Of a stretch of DNA of 64,000 nucleotides, positions 1 through 8,998 are shown piece after piece. Made by a program: the position numbers and the translations under genes. The DNA is from Clostridium sp. AWRP (GTDB lineage Bacteria; Bacillota; Clostridia; Clostridiales; Clostridiaceae), in assembly GCF_004006395.2 (NCBI RefSeq), contig NZ_CP029758.2, positions 1,116,001 through 1,180,000 on the forward strand, written 5' to 3'. Each line of letters begins with the position of its first letter. The stretch's first letter is position 1. The notes under the pieces were generated by a model. That model was not told the DNA's origin. It made no database searches and worked only from the letters and a program-made list of their open reading frames with translations.

Positions 1-1
1 T

Positions 2-817
2 CAAAATGTAATAGAGGATAAGTTGGTAGAAGTAAATGGAAAAGCAAAAAAGTCCAATTATAAGATTAAGTCAGGGGATAATATAGAAATTACTATACCT
101 GACCCTGTGAATTTAAATATACAGTCAGAAGATATACCACTTGATATACTATATGAAGATAAGGATGTTATTGTAGTAAATAAGCCTCAAGGGATGATAG
201 TACATCCTGCACCAGGAGTATATGAAGGTACTTTAGTAAATGCTCTTTTAAATCATTGTCATGATTTATCTGGTATAAATGGAGTGACAAGACCGGGTAT
301 AGTACATAGAATAGACAAAGACACTTCAGGAATACTTGTAGTAGCTAAAAATGATAATTCTCATAATAAATTAGCGAAACAGCTTAAGGATCATTCTATG
401 ACTAGAGAATACATAGCTTTAGTAGAGGGAGTCGTAAAGCTAGATGAGGGCACTGTAGATGAGCCTATTGCAAGACATCCTAAAGATAAAATAAAGATGG
501 CAGTTTGTGTGAATGGAAAAAGGGCCATTACCCATTATAAGGTTATTAAAAGATTTAAAAATAATACTTTAATAAAATGTATACTTGAAACAGGAAGAAC
601 ACATCAGATAAGAGTACATATGGCATATATAGGGCATCCTCTTGTAGGAGATCCGGTATATGGCTATAAAAAGCAGAGGTTTAAATTAAATGGTCAGCTA
701 CTCCATGCTAAAAAGCTTGGGTTTGTTCATCCAGCTACAGACAAGTACATAGAATTTGAAACAGAAATACCAGATTATTTTAAAAAAGTGATAAAAGTTT
801 TAGATAATATGAATTAA
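2..817 (+). CDS. rluD: RluD-family 23S rRNA pseudouridine synthase (5' end outside window)
   Basis: The frame is open from the window edge, so the N-terminus is missing; a TTG at 23 is only an internal codon. The first 35 or so visible residues look like the tail of an S4 RNA-binding domain. The PseudoU synthase core carries HRIDKDTSGILVVAKN, which contains the catalytic Asp, and the later GRTHQIRVH motif. Family members have about 300 residues, so roughly 30 are missing. They isomerise specific uridines in 23S rRNA. In Bacillus the orthologue (ylyB) lies next to pyrR and pyrP, as here, although here those two genes converge on it. The gene ends at a bidirectional terminator. Confidence 0.9.
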   Translation, partial: QNVIEDKLVEVNGKAKKSNYKIKSGDNIEITIPDPVNLNIQSEDIPLDILYEDKDVIVVNKPQGMIVHPAPGVYEGTLVNALLNHCHDLSGINGVTRPGIVHRIDKDTSGILVVAKNDNSHNKLAKQLKDHSMTREYIALVEGVVKLDEGTVDEPIARHPKDKIKMAVCVNGKRAITHYKVIKRFKNNTLIKCILETGRTHQIRVHMAYIGHPLVGDPVYGYKKQRFKLNGQLLHAKKLGFVHPATDKYIEFETEIPDYFKKVIKVLDNMN

Positions 818-850
818 AAAAGCAGTCTATATAATTTTAGACTGCTTTTT
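816..850. terminator. bidirectional terminator between rluD and uraA
   Basis: A 9-bp perfect stem (821-829 with 838-846) is flanked by an A5 run on the left and a T5 run on the right, so it can act on both converging transcripts. Confidence 0.85.
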
Positions 851-860
851 AGAGCAATTT

Positions 861-2159
861 CTAAACAGCTTCTTTATTGGATTTTTCAGAAGCACTTTCT
901 TCTGGTAATATTAAATTAAGTATTATTCCAATAATGGTTGCAAGAGCTACACCGGATATTTGAACTGGTGATCCACCTACAGTAAAGTTTATGGAAGCAC
1001 CGCCAATTCCTATTACTATTATGACAGATGACAATATTAAGTTCCTATTTTTACTAAAATCTATTTTATCTTCTACAAATATTCTAAAACCCGAAGAAGC
1101 TATTATTCCAAATAACACTATGCTTACACCACCTATTACAGGCATAGGCATATTTTCAATTACAGCAGCTATAGGACCTATAAATGAAAGCAGTATAGCT
1201 ATTACTCCAGCGCCGCCTATAACCCATACACTGTAAACTTTGGTTATAGCCATAACTCCTATATTTTCTCCATAAGTTGTAGTTGGAGGTCCACCTGCAA
1301 AACCTGCAAATATAGTGGCTAATCCATCTCCTAATATAGATCTATGAAGTCCTGGGTTTTTGGTAAAATCCCTTCCTACTACATTGTTTGTTACGTAAAT
1401 GTGACCTATATGTTCTGCTAAGGTTACAAAAGAAATGGGGGCCATAAGCATGACGGCATTTATATTGAATTTAGGAAACATAAATGGAGGCAATTTAAAG
1501 AACTTGGTACTTACAATAGTATCCAGTGCTTGCTTTGGTACTACACCTAAAATTAAAGCAGATATATATCCGATTATGATAGCTATTAGTATAGGTATTA
1601 TTCCTAGAAATCCTTTGAAATACATGGTTCCAATAACAGCTACGGCAACTGTAATTGCAGATACTGTCATCCAAGCCCATCTTGGTATACTCTGCATCTG
1701 ATCAGTTGTATAAGTAGGGTTGAATCCTGCCCAGTTTATAGCTGTAGCTGCAAGACCTAGGCCTATTACTATTACTATGGAACCAACAACTACAGGTGGA
1801 AGGGCTCTGTTAAGCCAGTTTACACCGCAAAGCTTTATTATGCCAGCTACAATTAAATATACACAACCTGCTGCTATTACACCAGAAAGCATAGATGCTG
1901 GTCCATAGCTTTTAGATGCTATAAGAATTGGACTTATAAAAGCAAAGGAAGAACCTAAGTAAGCCGGAAGCTTGGCTTTGGTACATATGATATAAATAAG
2001 GGTTCCAACACCACTGCAAAATAATGCTATGGATGGACTCATTCCTGTTAAAATTGGAACAAGTATAGTTGAACCTACCATGGCAAATAAATGCTGAAAA
2101 CTAAGAGGTATGGTAACTCCTATAGGTAATTTTTCTTCTACATCAACAAAATTTTTCAT
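861..2159 (-). CDS. uraA: uracil permease, NCS2 family
   Basis: This 432-residue, very hydrophobic protein is a nucleobase:cation symporter-2 family uracil importer of the cytoplasmic membrane. The N-terminal QHLFAMVGSTILVPIL segment and the central Gly/Pro-rich FAGFAGGPPTTTYGENIG segment are signatures of UraA/PyrP; the latter forms part of the substrate site. The ATG at 2159 has an AAGGAG ribosome binding site. It lies 43 bp downstream of pyrR on the same strand, so both are probably transcribed together under the PyrR attenuator. This is the usual pyrR-pyrP arrangement of Firmicutes. Confidence 0.95.
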   Translation of the reverse strand: MKNFVDVEEKLPIGVTIPLSFQHLFAMVGSTILVPILTGMSPSIALFCSGVGTLIYIICTKAKLPAYLGSSFAFISPILIASKSYGPASMLSGVIAAGCVYLIVAGIIKLCGVNWLNRALPPVVVGSIVIVIGLGLAATAINWAGFNPTYTTDQMQSIPRWAWMTVSAITVAVAVIGTMYFKGFLGIIPILIAIIIGYISALILGVVPKQALDTIVSTKFFKLPPFMFPKFNINAVMLMAPISFVTLAEHIGHIYVTNNVVGRDFTKNPGLHRSILGDGLATIFAGFAGGPPTTTYGENIGVMAITKVYSVWVIGGAGVIAILLSFIGPIAAVIENMPMPVIGGVSIVLFGIIASSGFRIFVEDKIDFSKNRNLILSSVIIVIGIGGASINFTVGGSPVQISGVALATIIGIILNLILPEESASEKSNKEAV

Positions 2160-2202
2160 TTATGTGCTCCTTTTCTAGTCTCTCAAGGACTATTTTAAAA
2201 GT

Positions 2203-2739
2203 TTATAATTCGTATATTTTTACTGAATCACTTTTGTCTATTTCTGCAATTTCAACGGATATCATTTCGTTTCTAGAGGTAGGAATGTTTTTACCTACAT
2301 AATCGGCTCTTATAGGAAGTTCCCTATGCCCTCTATCAACTAAAACTGCCAGCTGAATTAATTTTGGCCTTCCAGAATGAATAATAGCATCGATTGCTGC
2401 TCTTGCAGTTCTGCCTGTATAGATAACGTCATCTACTAATATAATTTTTTTGTTTTCCACATCTATTAGATTAGATCCTTTTAGTATAGGTTGTCCTGTA
2501 AGGCTGGTTAAATCATCTCTATAGAGGCCAATATCTACATCCTCTACCTTTAATTTTATTCCTTCAATTTTATAAATGTTTTCGGCTATTCTTTTTGCTA
2601 ATGGGTATCCCCTTCTCTTTATTCCTACAAGTATTATATCCTCTGTTCCTCTATTCTTTTCTAATATTTCATGGGATATTCTTTTTAAAGTTCTGTTCAT
2701 AGCCTTTTCATCTAAAATAAGCGCTTTTAATTTCAACAT
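2203..2739 (-). CDS. pyrR: PyrR, pyrimidine operon attenuator / uracil phosphoribosyltransferase
   Basis: The 178-residue protein has full family length. The PRPP-binding loop is visible as ILVDDVIYTGRTARAA at about residues 96-111. PyrR binds pyr leader RNA when UMP is high and thereby lets a terminator form; it also has weak UPRTase activity. The ATG at 2739 follows a GGGAGG ribosome binding site. A leader with the matching RNA motif lies upstream, so the gene probably regulates itself and uraA. Confidence 0.96.
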   Translation of the reverse strand: MLKLKALILDEKAMNRTLKRISHEILEKNRGTEDIILVGIKRRGYPLAKRIAENIYKIEGIKLKVEDVDIGLYRDDLTSLTGQPILKGSNLIDVENKKIILVDDVIYTGRTARAAIDAIIHSGRPKLIQLAVLVDRGHRELPIRADYVGKNIPTSRNEMISVEIAEIDKSDSVKIYEL

Positions 2740-2830
2740 ATGACCCTCCCTTCTTTTTTTATATACAATTCATAGTGCACAATCTATAATTATAATTGTG
2801 CTTATTTTAATTTTATTTACATTATAAAAA

Positions 2831-2901
2831 ATGTCCTTCACGCAGTGAAGGACATAATAGTCATACGGATATAAAAATACTTTATTGACCTCACTGGATC
2901 A
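2831..2901 (-). promoter_or_regulatory. PyrR-responsive attenuator in the pyrR-uraA leader
   Basis: On the minus strand, 2901-2886 reads TGATCCAGTGAGGTCA, which matches the conserved PyrR-binding loop (consensus around AUCCNGNGAGGYU). It is followed at 2855-2831 by a strong hairpin, ATGTCCTTCA paired with its complement, and a run of T. Known logic: PyrR-UMP stabilises the binding loop, blocks the antiterminator and so favours the terminator. The rest of the 2,740-3,132 interval holds no further gene that I can support. Confidence 0.85.
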
Positions 2902-3132
2902 TTTTAAAAGATATTAAATTCACAACTTATTATAAGACAGTTTTTTTAATATTGCAAGTTTTTTTGGCACTACTTTATATAATTTGTAGAATACAATTCA
3001 TATAAAATGTAGGAACTTGAAACTCTTCTCCTAATGTAATAAAATAAAAACAATTGAGAAGTAATAAATTTACAATGAGCTATGCACAATTCGCAGTTAA
3101 GGATTATTTTCTATTGTTACAGAAAAAATACT

Positions 3133-4869
3133 TTATTGAAGCTGTTTTATATCCGGTTTTATAGGTTCTGTATAAATGGTTTGATTAGTATAATATATTA
3201 CCATTCCCGGTTTGGCACCATTGGGTTTATGAACATTTTTAATTTCTGTATAATCTACGGCTACTTTGGAAGAATTTTTAGCTTTGCTGTAGTATGCCGC
3301 AAGATTTGCAGCTTCTTCCAAAGTTTTATCTGGGACTTTGCCAAAGTTTTTTATTATTACGTGAGATCCAGGAATCTTTTTAGTATGGAGCCATATATCC
3401 CTTTTGTCTCCAAATTTAAGGGTAAGATAATCATTTTGAAGATTATTTTTACCTACATATATGTCTATTCCATCACTGGATATAAATTTCATTGGCTTGG
3501 AGTCCCTGCTCTTCTTTTTAGTATTTGATTTTTTAAATTTTATATACCCGCTTTCCATAAGCTCTCTTTTTATTTCTTCAATATCATCGTAGTTTTCACA
3601 ATTTTTTATGTTGGTCATTACAGAAGTCAAATACTCCATTTCATCTTTTGCTATTTTTAATTGCTCATTTGCAGCTTGTTCTGTTTTCTTTAATTTGTTG
3701 TATTTTTTAAAATAGCGTTGTATATTTTCGGAAGGTGTTTTATTTTTATCAAGTTTTATATCTAAATACTCCATTTTTTCACTATAGTAATTTTGAATTT
3801 GTATATGGCTGTCACCTTTCTTTATATTGTAGATCTGTGAAGTTAAGAGTTCACCATATATTCTAAAATTATCCTTATTTTTAGCTTCCTTAATGCTATC
3901 TATTAGAATTTTTATCTTCTTATTGCATCTTTCTAAGTTTATATTTATAAGTTTAGAAAGGTCAGAACTTTTGTTACTTAACCTATCACATTTGTCCTTT
4001 TCATAGTAAAATTCTTCTATTAATTGGGAAGGTGTAGTATAATGTTTTTCTTTCCATTTGTTTAAATAGGTTAACTTATAACAGTAGAAATCTTTTACTT
4101 TTTCATTTTCTATGTAGGATGCAAAGTAAAAATTATCGTTTATTAATTCATCAAAGGTTTTCCTGCAAAAGTTGTATAGAAAGTCTAAATCGTTATTTTC
4201 TGAAAAATCTTTTTCACCATTTAATTTGTAGAACAATTCCTTTGAAAAAGAGCTGCTTAGTCCAGTAAACACTTTTGAAAAAAAACTCTTATCAATTTTT
4301 GCTGAGGCAGTTGCTAAAAACTTTTTAAAATCCTCTTTTGTAAAGGAAAGGGGATTTAGTTTATTTGAAGTTGGAGGAAATACATACTTTATCCCGGGAA
4401 ATAGAGATCTTACGGTATTTATTTCAGGTGTTATATGTTTTATACTATCCATGATTAGATTATCTCTTTTTCGCACTAAAGTTATATTACTATGTCTTCC
4501 CATTATTTCTATTACTAATGTATATATACTGTTAAAACCCAGTTCATCTGAGCTTTCGAAATCTAAAAAAACAATTCTATCTGTGTCCAATTGCCTTATG
4601 TCAACTAATTTTGATGGGCTTAGGTGCTTTCTTAAAACCATGCAAAACATAGGGGGTTGAAGCGGATTTTGTTTGCTTTTAACTGTAATATGCATTTTAG
4701 GATATACTGGACTTGCACTTAATAAAAGCTTATAATTTTTCCTCCCATTTTTAATGCTTAATACTATTTCATCCTTTTCAGGTTGATTTATTTTTTCAAC
4801 TTTTCCCCCTAGTATTTTTTCTTTCAATTCTTTTAAAATGCTGTGTATGAAAATACCGTCTAAAGCCAT
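3133..4869 (-). CDS. rqcH: RqcH (NFACT/Rqc2 family), ribosome quality control
   Basis: The N-terminal NFACT-N domain starts MALDGIFIHSILKELKEK. A charged coiled-coil segment occupies roughly residues 280-430, and the C-terminal NFACT-R (DUF814) domain contains IWLHTKKIPGSHVII. RqcH binds split 50S subunits carrying stalled nascent chains and recruits tRNA-Ala to add C-terminal alanine tails. Older annotations call it a fibronectin-binding protein. I place the start at 4869, not at the ATG at 4878, because the GAGAGG ribosome binding site directly abuts the upstream ATG but is 9 nt from this one, and the family begins at MAxDG. The length, 578 residues, is normal. Confidence 0.93.
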   Translation of the reverse strand: MALDGIFIHSILKELKEKILGGKVEKINQPEKDEIVLSIKNGRKNYKLLLSASPVYPKMHITVKSKQNPLQPPMFCMVLRKHLSPSKLVDIRQLDTDRIVFLDFESSDELGFNSIYTLVIEIMGRHSNITLVRKRDNLIMDSIKHITPEINTVRSLFPGIKYVFPPTSNKLNPLSFTKEDFKKFLATASAKIDKSFFSKVFTGLSSSFSKELFYKLNGEKDFSENNDLDFLYNFCRKTFDELINDNFYFASYIENEKVKDFYCYKLTYLNKWKEKHYTTPSQLIEEFYYEKDKCDRLSNKSSDLSKLININLERCNKKIKILIDSIKEAKNKDNFRIYGELLTSQIYNIKKGDSHIQIQNYYSEKMEYLDIKLDKNKTPSENIQRYFKKYNKLKKTEQAANEQLKIAKDEMEYLTSVMTNIKNCENYDDIEEIKRELMESGYIKFKKSNTKKKSRDSKPMKFISSDGIDIYVGKNNLQNDYLTLKFGDKRDIWLHTKKIPGSHVIIKNFGKVPDKTLEEAANLAAYYSKAKNSSKVAVDYTEIKNVHKPNGAKPGMVIYYTNQTIYTEPIKPDIKQLQ

Positions 4870-5023
4870 ATTGTTCATCCTCTCGTAAGTTATGTATTTA
4901 ATAAATTATATCATCTAGGATTTTTAAAATAAAGTTGTAAAAATTTTATTGATAAAAGATTATTACAGTAGTAAACTTAATTTGAAATATACAGCATATT
5001 TATGGAAGGGTGAAATTTTTAAT

Positions 5024-5845
5024 ATGAAATTTACTAAAATGCAGGGTACTGGAAATGATTTTGTGATAATAGATGATAGAGATAATAGATTTTTAGAAAA
5101 AGAAAAAGAACTTGGATTAAAGCTTTGTAATAGACATTTTGGAGTAGGCGGAGATGGAATATTGATAGTTCGCCAGAGTAAAATTGCACAGATTAAAATG
5201 ATAATAATAAACTCAGATGGTTCTTATGCAGCTATGTGTGGAAATGGAATAAGATGTTTTGCAAAATATGTATGGGAAGAAAATTTAGTAAAAGAGTCTC
5301 CTATAAAGATAGAGACGGGGGACGGTATAAAGGAAGCATTTTTGAATGTGGAAAATGGTAAAGTGAAGGAAGTCACTATTGATATGGGAACACCTTCTTT
5401 TGATCCAAAAAAAATTCCGGTTAGCTCCTGTGATGAAGTTGTAAAAAAGAAATTAAAAATTAATGAAAAAACTTATAGTATTACTTCAATGCTTATGGGA
5501 GTACCTCATACAGTTATATTTGGTGATCTTGAAAAGTATGATGTGAAAGAAGGAAAAGCTATTGAAAAATATTCTATTTTCCCTGAAGGAACTAATGTAA
5601 ACTTTTGTGAAGTCTTAAATAAGAATGAAATTAAAATAAAAACTTGGGAAAGAGGAGCAGGTCCTACTTTAGCCTGTGGTACGGGAACTTGTGCCTGTGC
5701 TGTAGCTTCAAATAAGCTTGGCTTTACAGAGGGGAAAGTTAAAGCTCAAGTTCCAGGAGGAAATCTTTTTATAGAAGTGAAAGATAATAAAGTTTTTATG
5801 ACAGGTCCCGCAGAGGTTTCGTTTAAAGGGGAATATGATATTTAA
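5024..5845 (+). CDS. dapF: diaminopimelate epimerase
   Basis: DapF converts LL- to meso-diaminopimelate in lysine and peptidoglycan synthesis. Both catalytic cysteines are present: Cys72 in MCGNGIRCF and Cys218 in ACGTGTCA. The 273-residue length is typical. I start at the ATG at 5024 (MKFTKMQGTGNDFV), which has a GGAAGGGTG ribosome binding site. The frame is open back to 4949, but that extension is not conserved in the family. It overlaps the next gene by one base, so the two are probably translationally coupled. Confidence 0.95.
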   Translation: MKFTKMQGTGNDFVIIDDRDNRFLEKEKELGLKLCNRHFGVGGDGILIVRQSKIAQIKMIIINSDGSYAAMCGNGIRCFAKYVWEENLVKESPIKIETGDGIKEAFLNVENGKVKEVTIDMGTPSFDPKKIPVSSCDEVVKKKLKINEKTYSITSMLMGVPHTVIFGDLEKYDVKEGKAIEKYSIFPEGTNVNFCEVLNKNEIKIKTWERGAGPTLACGTGTCACAVASNKLGFTEGKVKAQVPGGNLFIEVKDNKVFMTGPAEVSFKGEYDI

Positions 5846-6924
5846 TGAAAAACTTTAGAATGATAATTTTTTTTGTTTTCATGTCTTTTACATTTCTCAT
5901 ATTAAGTAGTTGTACACCTAGAGATGTAAACAAAGGTAAAAGTGGAGCAAATGTTCATTATTCTAATGTTATAGCGGTTGAAGCTAAAGAAACTGACACG
6001 AAAATATTTAATGTGGGTAGTCATAAGTTATCTCAAAATTTAACGAATAGCAATATAAATAATATAGAGGAAATGCTATATGACACAAAGAAAACCACTT
6101 TTATTTATTTAAACAAGGAAAAGGATTCTAATAAAAATAAAATAGATATAATTACTAAGAATTCTTTAGATGAAATTAAAAATTTTTATAATGCACGAAA
6201 TATAAAAATGAATTCTACAGGAGATAAGATTGCATTTAGGACTTTTAAAAACGATTCGGTATATAGTGCTGAGGGAATGAAAGTATACGATATAAAGAAT
6301 AGAAAATATTTACCTATTAAATCAAAGGTTCTAGTTTCTGGAGATTTATATGAGTGGCTGGATGATCATAGAATAATTTATTATGGAAGCATAGAAGGAG
6401 AAGCAAATTCTAATAGAGTATATATATATGATTTTAATACAGACAGAGAACAAATATATTTAAATGATACTAAAGGGTACTGTATACATTTTATTCTAAT
6501 AGGAAATGATATATTGTTTTTATCGAGAAATTACAATAAGTTATATTTATATTTTTATAATAATGCAAGTAAACAGTTTACACTTTTAAGTGATGGGTTT
6601 GCAGAAATATATAGTTCAGTGTCAGATAAAAAGAGAAAAAGTGTATTTTTTATTGGAAATCAAAACGACAATAATACTGCACTTTATGAGTTTAAAGAAG
6701 AAAGTGGTACAGTAAACAGGATTACTTATGACTTTCCAGAAACTTTTGGTATTTCTTCAGGAATAGCTGAAGATGAAAGTGGTAATGTTTATTTTACAGG
6801 TATAGGAAAGGAAGAACAGCAGGATAATTTGGATGTATTTATGTATAATGCAGATGAAAAGTCCATAAACGTTATATCTGAGCATGCTGGTAAGTATAGA
6901 ATTTATAAAAATAATGAAATGTAA
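5845..6924 (+). CDS. predicted lipoprotein with TolB-like repeat character
   Basis: The N-terminus has a hydrophobic signal segment (residues 5-22) ending in the lipobox LSSC, so Cys23 would be lipidated and the protein anchored outside the membrane. The rest (about 335 residues) is beta-rich with repeated patterns such as VYIYDFNTDREQIY and VFMYNADEKSINVI, which recall WD40/TolB-type beta-propeller blades. The start codon shares one base with the dapF stop. I do not recognise a specific function; the coupling to dapF is the only contextual hint. The gene ends at a clear terminator. Confidence 0.8.
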   Translation: MKNFRMIIFFVFMSFTFLILSSCTPRDVNKGKSGANVHYSNVIAVEAKETDTKIFNVGSHKLSQNLTNSNINNIEEMLYDTKKTTFIYLNKEKDSNKNKIDIITKNSLDEIKNFYNARNIKMNSTGDKIAFRTFKNDSVYSAEGMKVYDIKNRKYLPIKSKVLVSGDLYEWLDDHRIIYYGSIEGEANSNRVYIYDFNTDREQIYLNDTKGYCIHFILIGNDILFLSRNYNKLYLYFYNNASKQFTLLSDGFAEIYSSVSDKKRKSVFFIGNQNDNNTALYEFKEESGTVNRITYDFPETFGISSGIAEDESGNVYFTGIGKEEQQDNLDVFMYNADEKSINVISEHAGKYRIYKNNEM

Positions 6925-6925
6925 G

Positions 6926-6970
6926 AATACTATGAAAATTACAGTTAAAGTAGTTTTTATAGTATTTTTT
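6926..6970 (+). terminator. terminator after dapF-lipoprotein operon
   Basis: A 13-bp stem (6926-6938 with 6954-6966, one G-U pair) is followed by a T run. Confidence 0.8.
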
Positions 6971-7089
6971 TAATTAATAGTAATTTATCAGCTAGTTTAA
7001 ATTCATTATTGCTTAAAAGTTAATTCTATGATATTATTTATAATAATTAAATAATATGATGCTTATTCTTATCCCCGGGTAAGAATGTT

Positions 7090-7151
7090 AAAAAGCACTG
7101 AGTCTATTCCATTAGGGCCTTTTTAAGGAGGAATAAAATTCAGTGCTTTTG
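7090..7151. other. long imperfect hairpin of unknown role
   Basis: AAAAGCACTGA at 7091-7101 pairs with TCAGTGCTTTT at 7140-7150, and an inner TATTCC/GGAATA stem extends it. It could be a second terminator or an RNA element ahead of the acetyltransferase gene. A second, smaller inverted repeat around CCCCGGG lies at about 7060-7085. Apart from these, the interval 6,971-7,217 shows no gene. Confidence 0.5.
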
Positions 7152-7217
7152 TGTTTTATTAGGGAAATTTAAGTATTATATTTAAATCTAATATTTGATG
7201 TAGATGGAGGTAATTTA

Positions 7218-7661
7218 ATGAATTGGAACATTAAAAAATTTAATCAGCTTAAAGTCGAAGAAATATACAAAATTTTAGCATTAAGGAATAAAGTATTTAT
7301 TGTAGAACAGAAGTGTGCATACCTTGACTGTGATAATAAAGATTTAAATTCATATCATTTATTTTCTGAGGAAAATGGAGAAGTAGTTGCATACTTAAGA
7401 ATTTTGGAAAAGGGAGTTTCTTACGATGAAATATCAATAGGAAGAGTAGTCGTAAAAAGAAATTATCGTGGTAAAGGAATTGCAAGAGAAATGCTGTTGA
7501 AAGCTATTGAATTTGTAGAAAATACTTTAAAAGAAGATACTATAAAAATTCAAGCACAGGCATATTTACTTAATTTTTATAGTAGTCTCGGCTTTAAAGC
7601 AGTTTCAGAAGAATATCTAGAGGATAATATTCCACATATAGATATGTTATATAAAAAATAA
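7218..7661 (+). CDS. ElaA-family GNAT N-acetyltransferase
   Basis: The 147-residue protein matches the ElaA subfamily closely: LRNKVFIVEQKCAY near the N-terminus, the acetyl-CoA binding motif GRVVVKRNYRGKGIARE at about residues 75-90, AQAYLLNFYSSLGF, and the C-terminal IPHIDMLYKK. GNAT enzymes transfer acetyl from acetyl-CoA to amines; the ElaA substrate is not settled. The ATG has a good GGAGG ribosome binding site. It stands alone, downstream of the hairpin at 7,090. Confidence 0.88.
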   Translation: MNWNIKKFNQLKVEEIYKILALRNKVFIVEQKCAYLDCDNKDLNSYHLFSEENGEVVAYLRILEKGVSYDEISIGRVVVKRNYRGKGIAREMLLKAIEFVENTLKEDTIKIQAQAYLLNFYSSLGFKAVSEEYLEDNIPHIDMLYKK

Positions 7662-7700
7662 ATTATGTATGAAAAAGGATTTAGGAGACTTGTAAAATGG

Positions 7701-7760
7701 TGCTATTTATATAAAGTAATGGATTAAAGAGAAATTCACAGTTGTAAAGTAATGCGGCAA
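7701..7760 (+). repeat. partial copy (3' part) of the dispersed terminator-promoter element
   Basis: This stretch shares ATTTATATAAAG...AATGGATTAAAGAG and TTCACAGTTGTAAA with the ends of the longer copies at 9,247, 11,231, 11,903, 18,589 and 33,190. The hairpin and -10 portions are missing here. It immediately precedes the racemase gene. Confidence 0.7.
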
Positions 7761-7810
7761 TGTACAATATTAAACAATTCAATAAATAATAATTTATAGG
7801 GGAGATAAAC

Positions 7811-8506
7811 ATGAAAAAGTTAGGCTTGGTTGGAGGAATGGGTCCAGAGTCCACAATTCCATATTATCATGATATTGTATATGGAGTGCAAAAAAAAGTT
7901 GGAAAAAAGTTTTTTCCTAATATAACTATTGAAAGTGTTAATGTTTTTGATGTTCTTAGTATGTGTGAAAGGGAAGAATATGAACAACTTGTCAATTATT
8001 TAATGGTGGCAATCAATAATTTGGAAGCTAGCGGCTCAGATTTTATAGCTTTATCTGCTAACACACCACACATTGTTTTTGATGAGCTTAATAAGCGTTC
8101 AAATATTCCACTTGTTAGTATTATTGAGGCTACTTGTGATGAAGTAAAACGACGCAATATATCTAAAGTGGGACTGTTAGGAACAATTTTTACTATGAAT
8201 GGAGAATTTTTCAAAAAGCCATTCACGAAAAATCATATAGAAGTGATAACTCCAACTGATGAAGAAAAGGAAGTTGTTAATCAAAAGATTTCCCAAGAAT
8301 TAGAGTTGGGCATTGTCAACGAAGAGACTTTATCATCATTTTTGAAGATTATTCAAAGAATGAAAGTTGAAAATGGAATACAGGCAATTGTTTTAGGTTG
8401 TACTGAATTGCCATTGCTATTCAAGGGAGTCAAAACGCCAGTAGATTGTTTAGATACAATGCAGATACATATTGAAACTCTTGTCGATATTATTATAGAT
8501 GATTAA
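7811..8506 (+). CDS. aspartate/glutamate racemase family protein
   Basis: The 231-residue protein begins KKLGLVGGMGPESTIPYYH and has VGLLGTIFTM and VLGCTELPLL, all typical of the PLP-independent Asp/Glu racemase family. These enzymes use a pair of cysteines at positions near 83 and 197. Here Cys197 is present, but residue 83, just before the NT of ANTPH, is Ala. Family members lacking Cys83 are known; I recall E. coli YgeA having Thr there. A single-cysteine enzyme might act in one direction only or on a different substrate. The ATG has a GGGGAG ribosome binding site. Confidence 0.85.
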   Translation: MKKLGLVGGMGPESTIPYYHDIVYGVQKKVGKKFFPNITIESVNVFDVLSMCEREEYEQLVNYLMVAINNLEASGSDFIALSANTPHIVFDELNKRSNIPLVSIIEATCDEVKRRNISKVGLLGTIFTMNGEFFKKPFTKNHIEVITPTDEEKEVVNQKISQELELGIVNEETLSSFLKIIQRMKVENGIQAIVLGCTELPLLFKGVKTPVDCLDTMQIHIETLVDIIIDD

Positions 8507-8665
8507 ATCAAACTTCAATTTGTAGAATTGATAGAAAATAAATTTGAATTTAGTTCTGTCGTATCTTTCTTATTATACGAAAAAATATATAAAATGGAGC
8601 TGTAACCCAATATAGCTCTGTTTTTATATATTCGAGGGCGTAGATTAGTACCTAAAGCTTATGTA

Positions 8666-8824
8666 CTATTTTGTTTTATTGTTACTCAGAGCTATTCCTA
8701 AAGCAGCGCCAATTGATATTCCTAAAGCAAGATTATTGAATAATACTCCAAATGAAATACCCAAACCTATTCCAATAGCTAAATAATCATAGCTTTTTTT
8801 ATTTGTCTTTTTATTCTGTTCCAT
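8666..8824 (-). CDS. glycine-zipper membrane microprotein, copy 1
   Basis: A 52-residue frame with start ATG at 8824 and an AAGGAAT-type ribosome binding site encodes a lysine-rich N-terminus (MEQNKKTNKK). One long hydrophobic stretch then shows Gly every four residues, as in AIGIGLGISFG and ALGISIGAALGIAL. This is a glycine-zipper pattern typical of helix-packing membrane peptides. Intact copies with few differences lie at 22,503 and 36,464, and a truncated copy lies at 11,008. In the prophage copy it is the third gene behind repressor and ImmA. Function unknown. Confidence 0.65.
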   Translation of the reverse strand: MEQNKKTNKKSYDYLAIGIGLGISFGVLFNNLALGISIGAALGIALSNNKTK

Positions 8825-8856
8825 AAATAAATTCCTTTCTCGATAAATCAGTTGTC

Positions 8857-8913
8857 CTATTTATTAAATTTGTACTCAACTAATTTTTCGTTGACTCCGA
8901 TAAAAGTTCAGCT
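8857..8913 (-). pseudogene. remnant of ImmA/IrrE-like gene, 3' end
   Basis: Minus-strand reading gives fragments AELLSES and EKLVEYKFNK followed by a stop. These match AELLIDEK and EQLIKYKFNK at the C-terminus of the intact prophage protein at 36,656. The middle is deleted. Confidence 0.7.
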
Positions 8914-8998
8914 AATTATATTTTATCATTATTGTTTAAAAATAAGAAGGGTGGTTATAATTTAGATATGTAAATAATAATGAAGAGAGGGAAATAAA

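Noticed and set aside
3082..3528. Open frame opposite rqcH
   Set aside because: It lies fully inside the well-supported rqcH gene, has no ribosome binding site and encodes an improbable Phe/Tyr/Ile-rich product.
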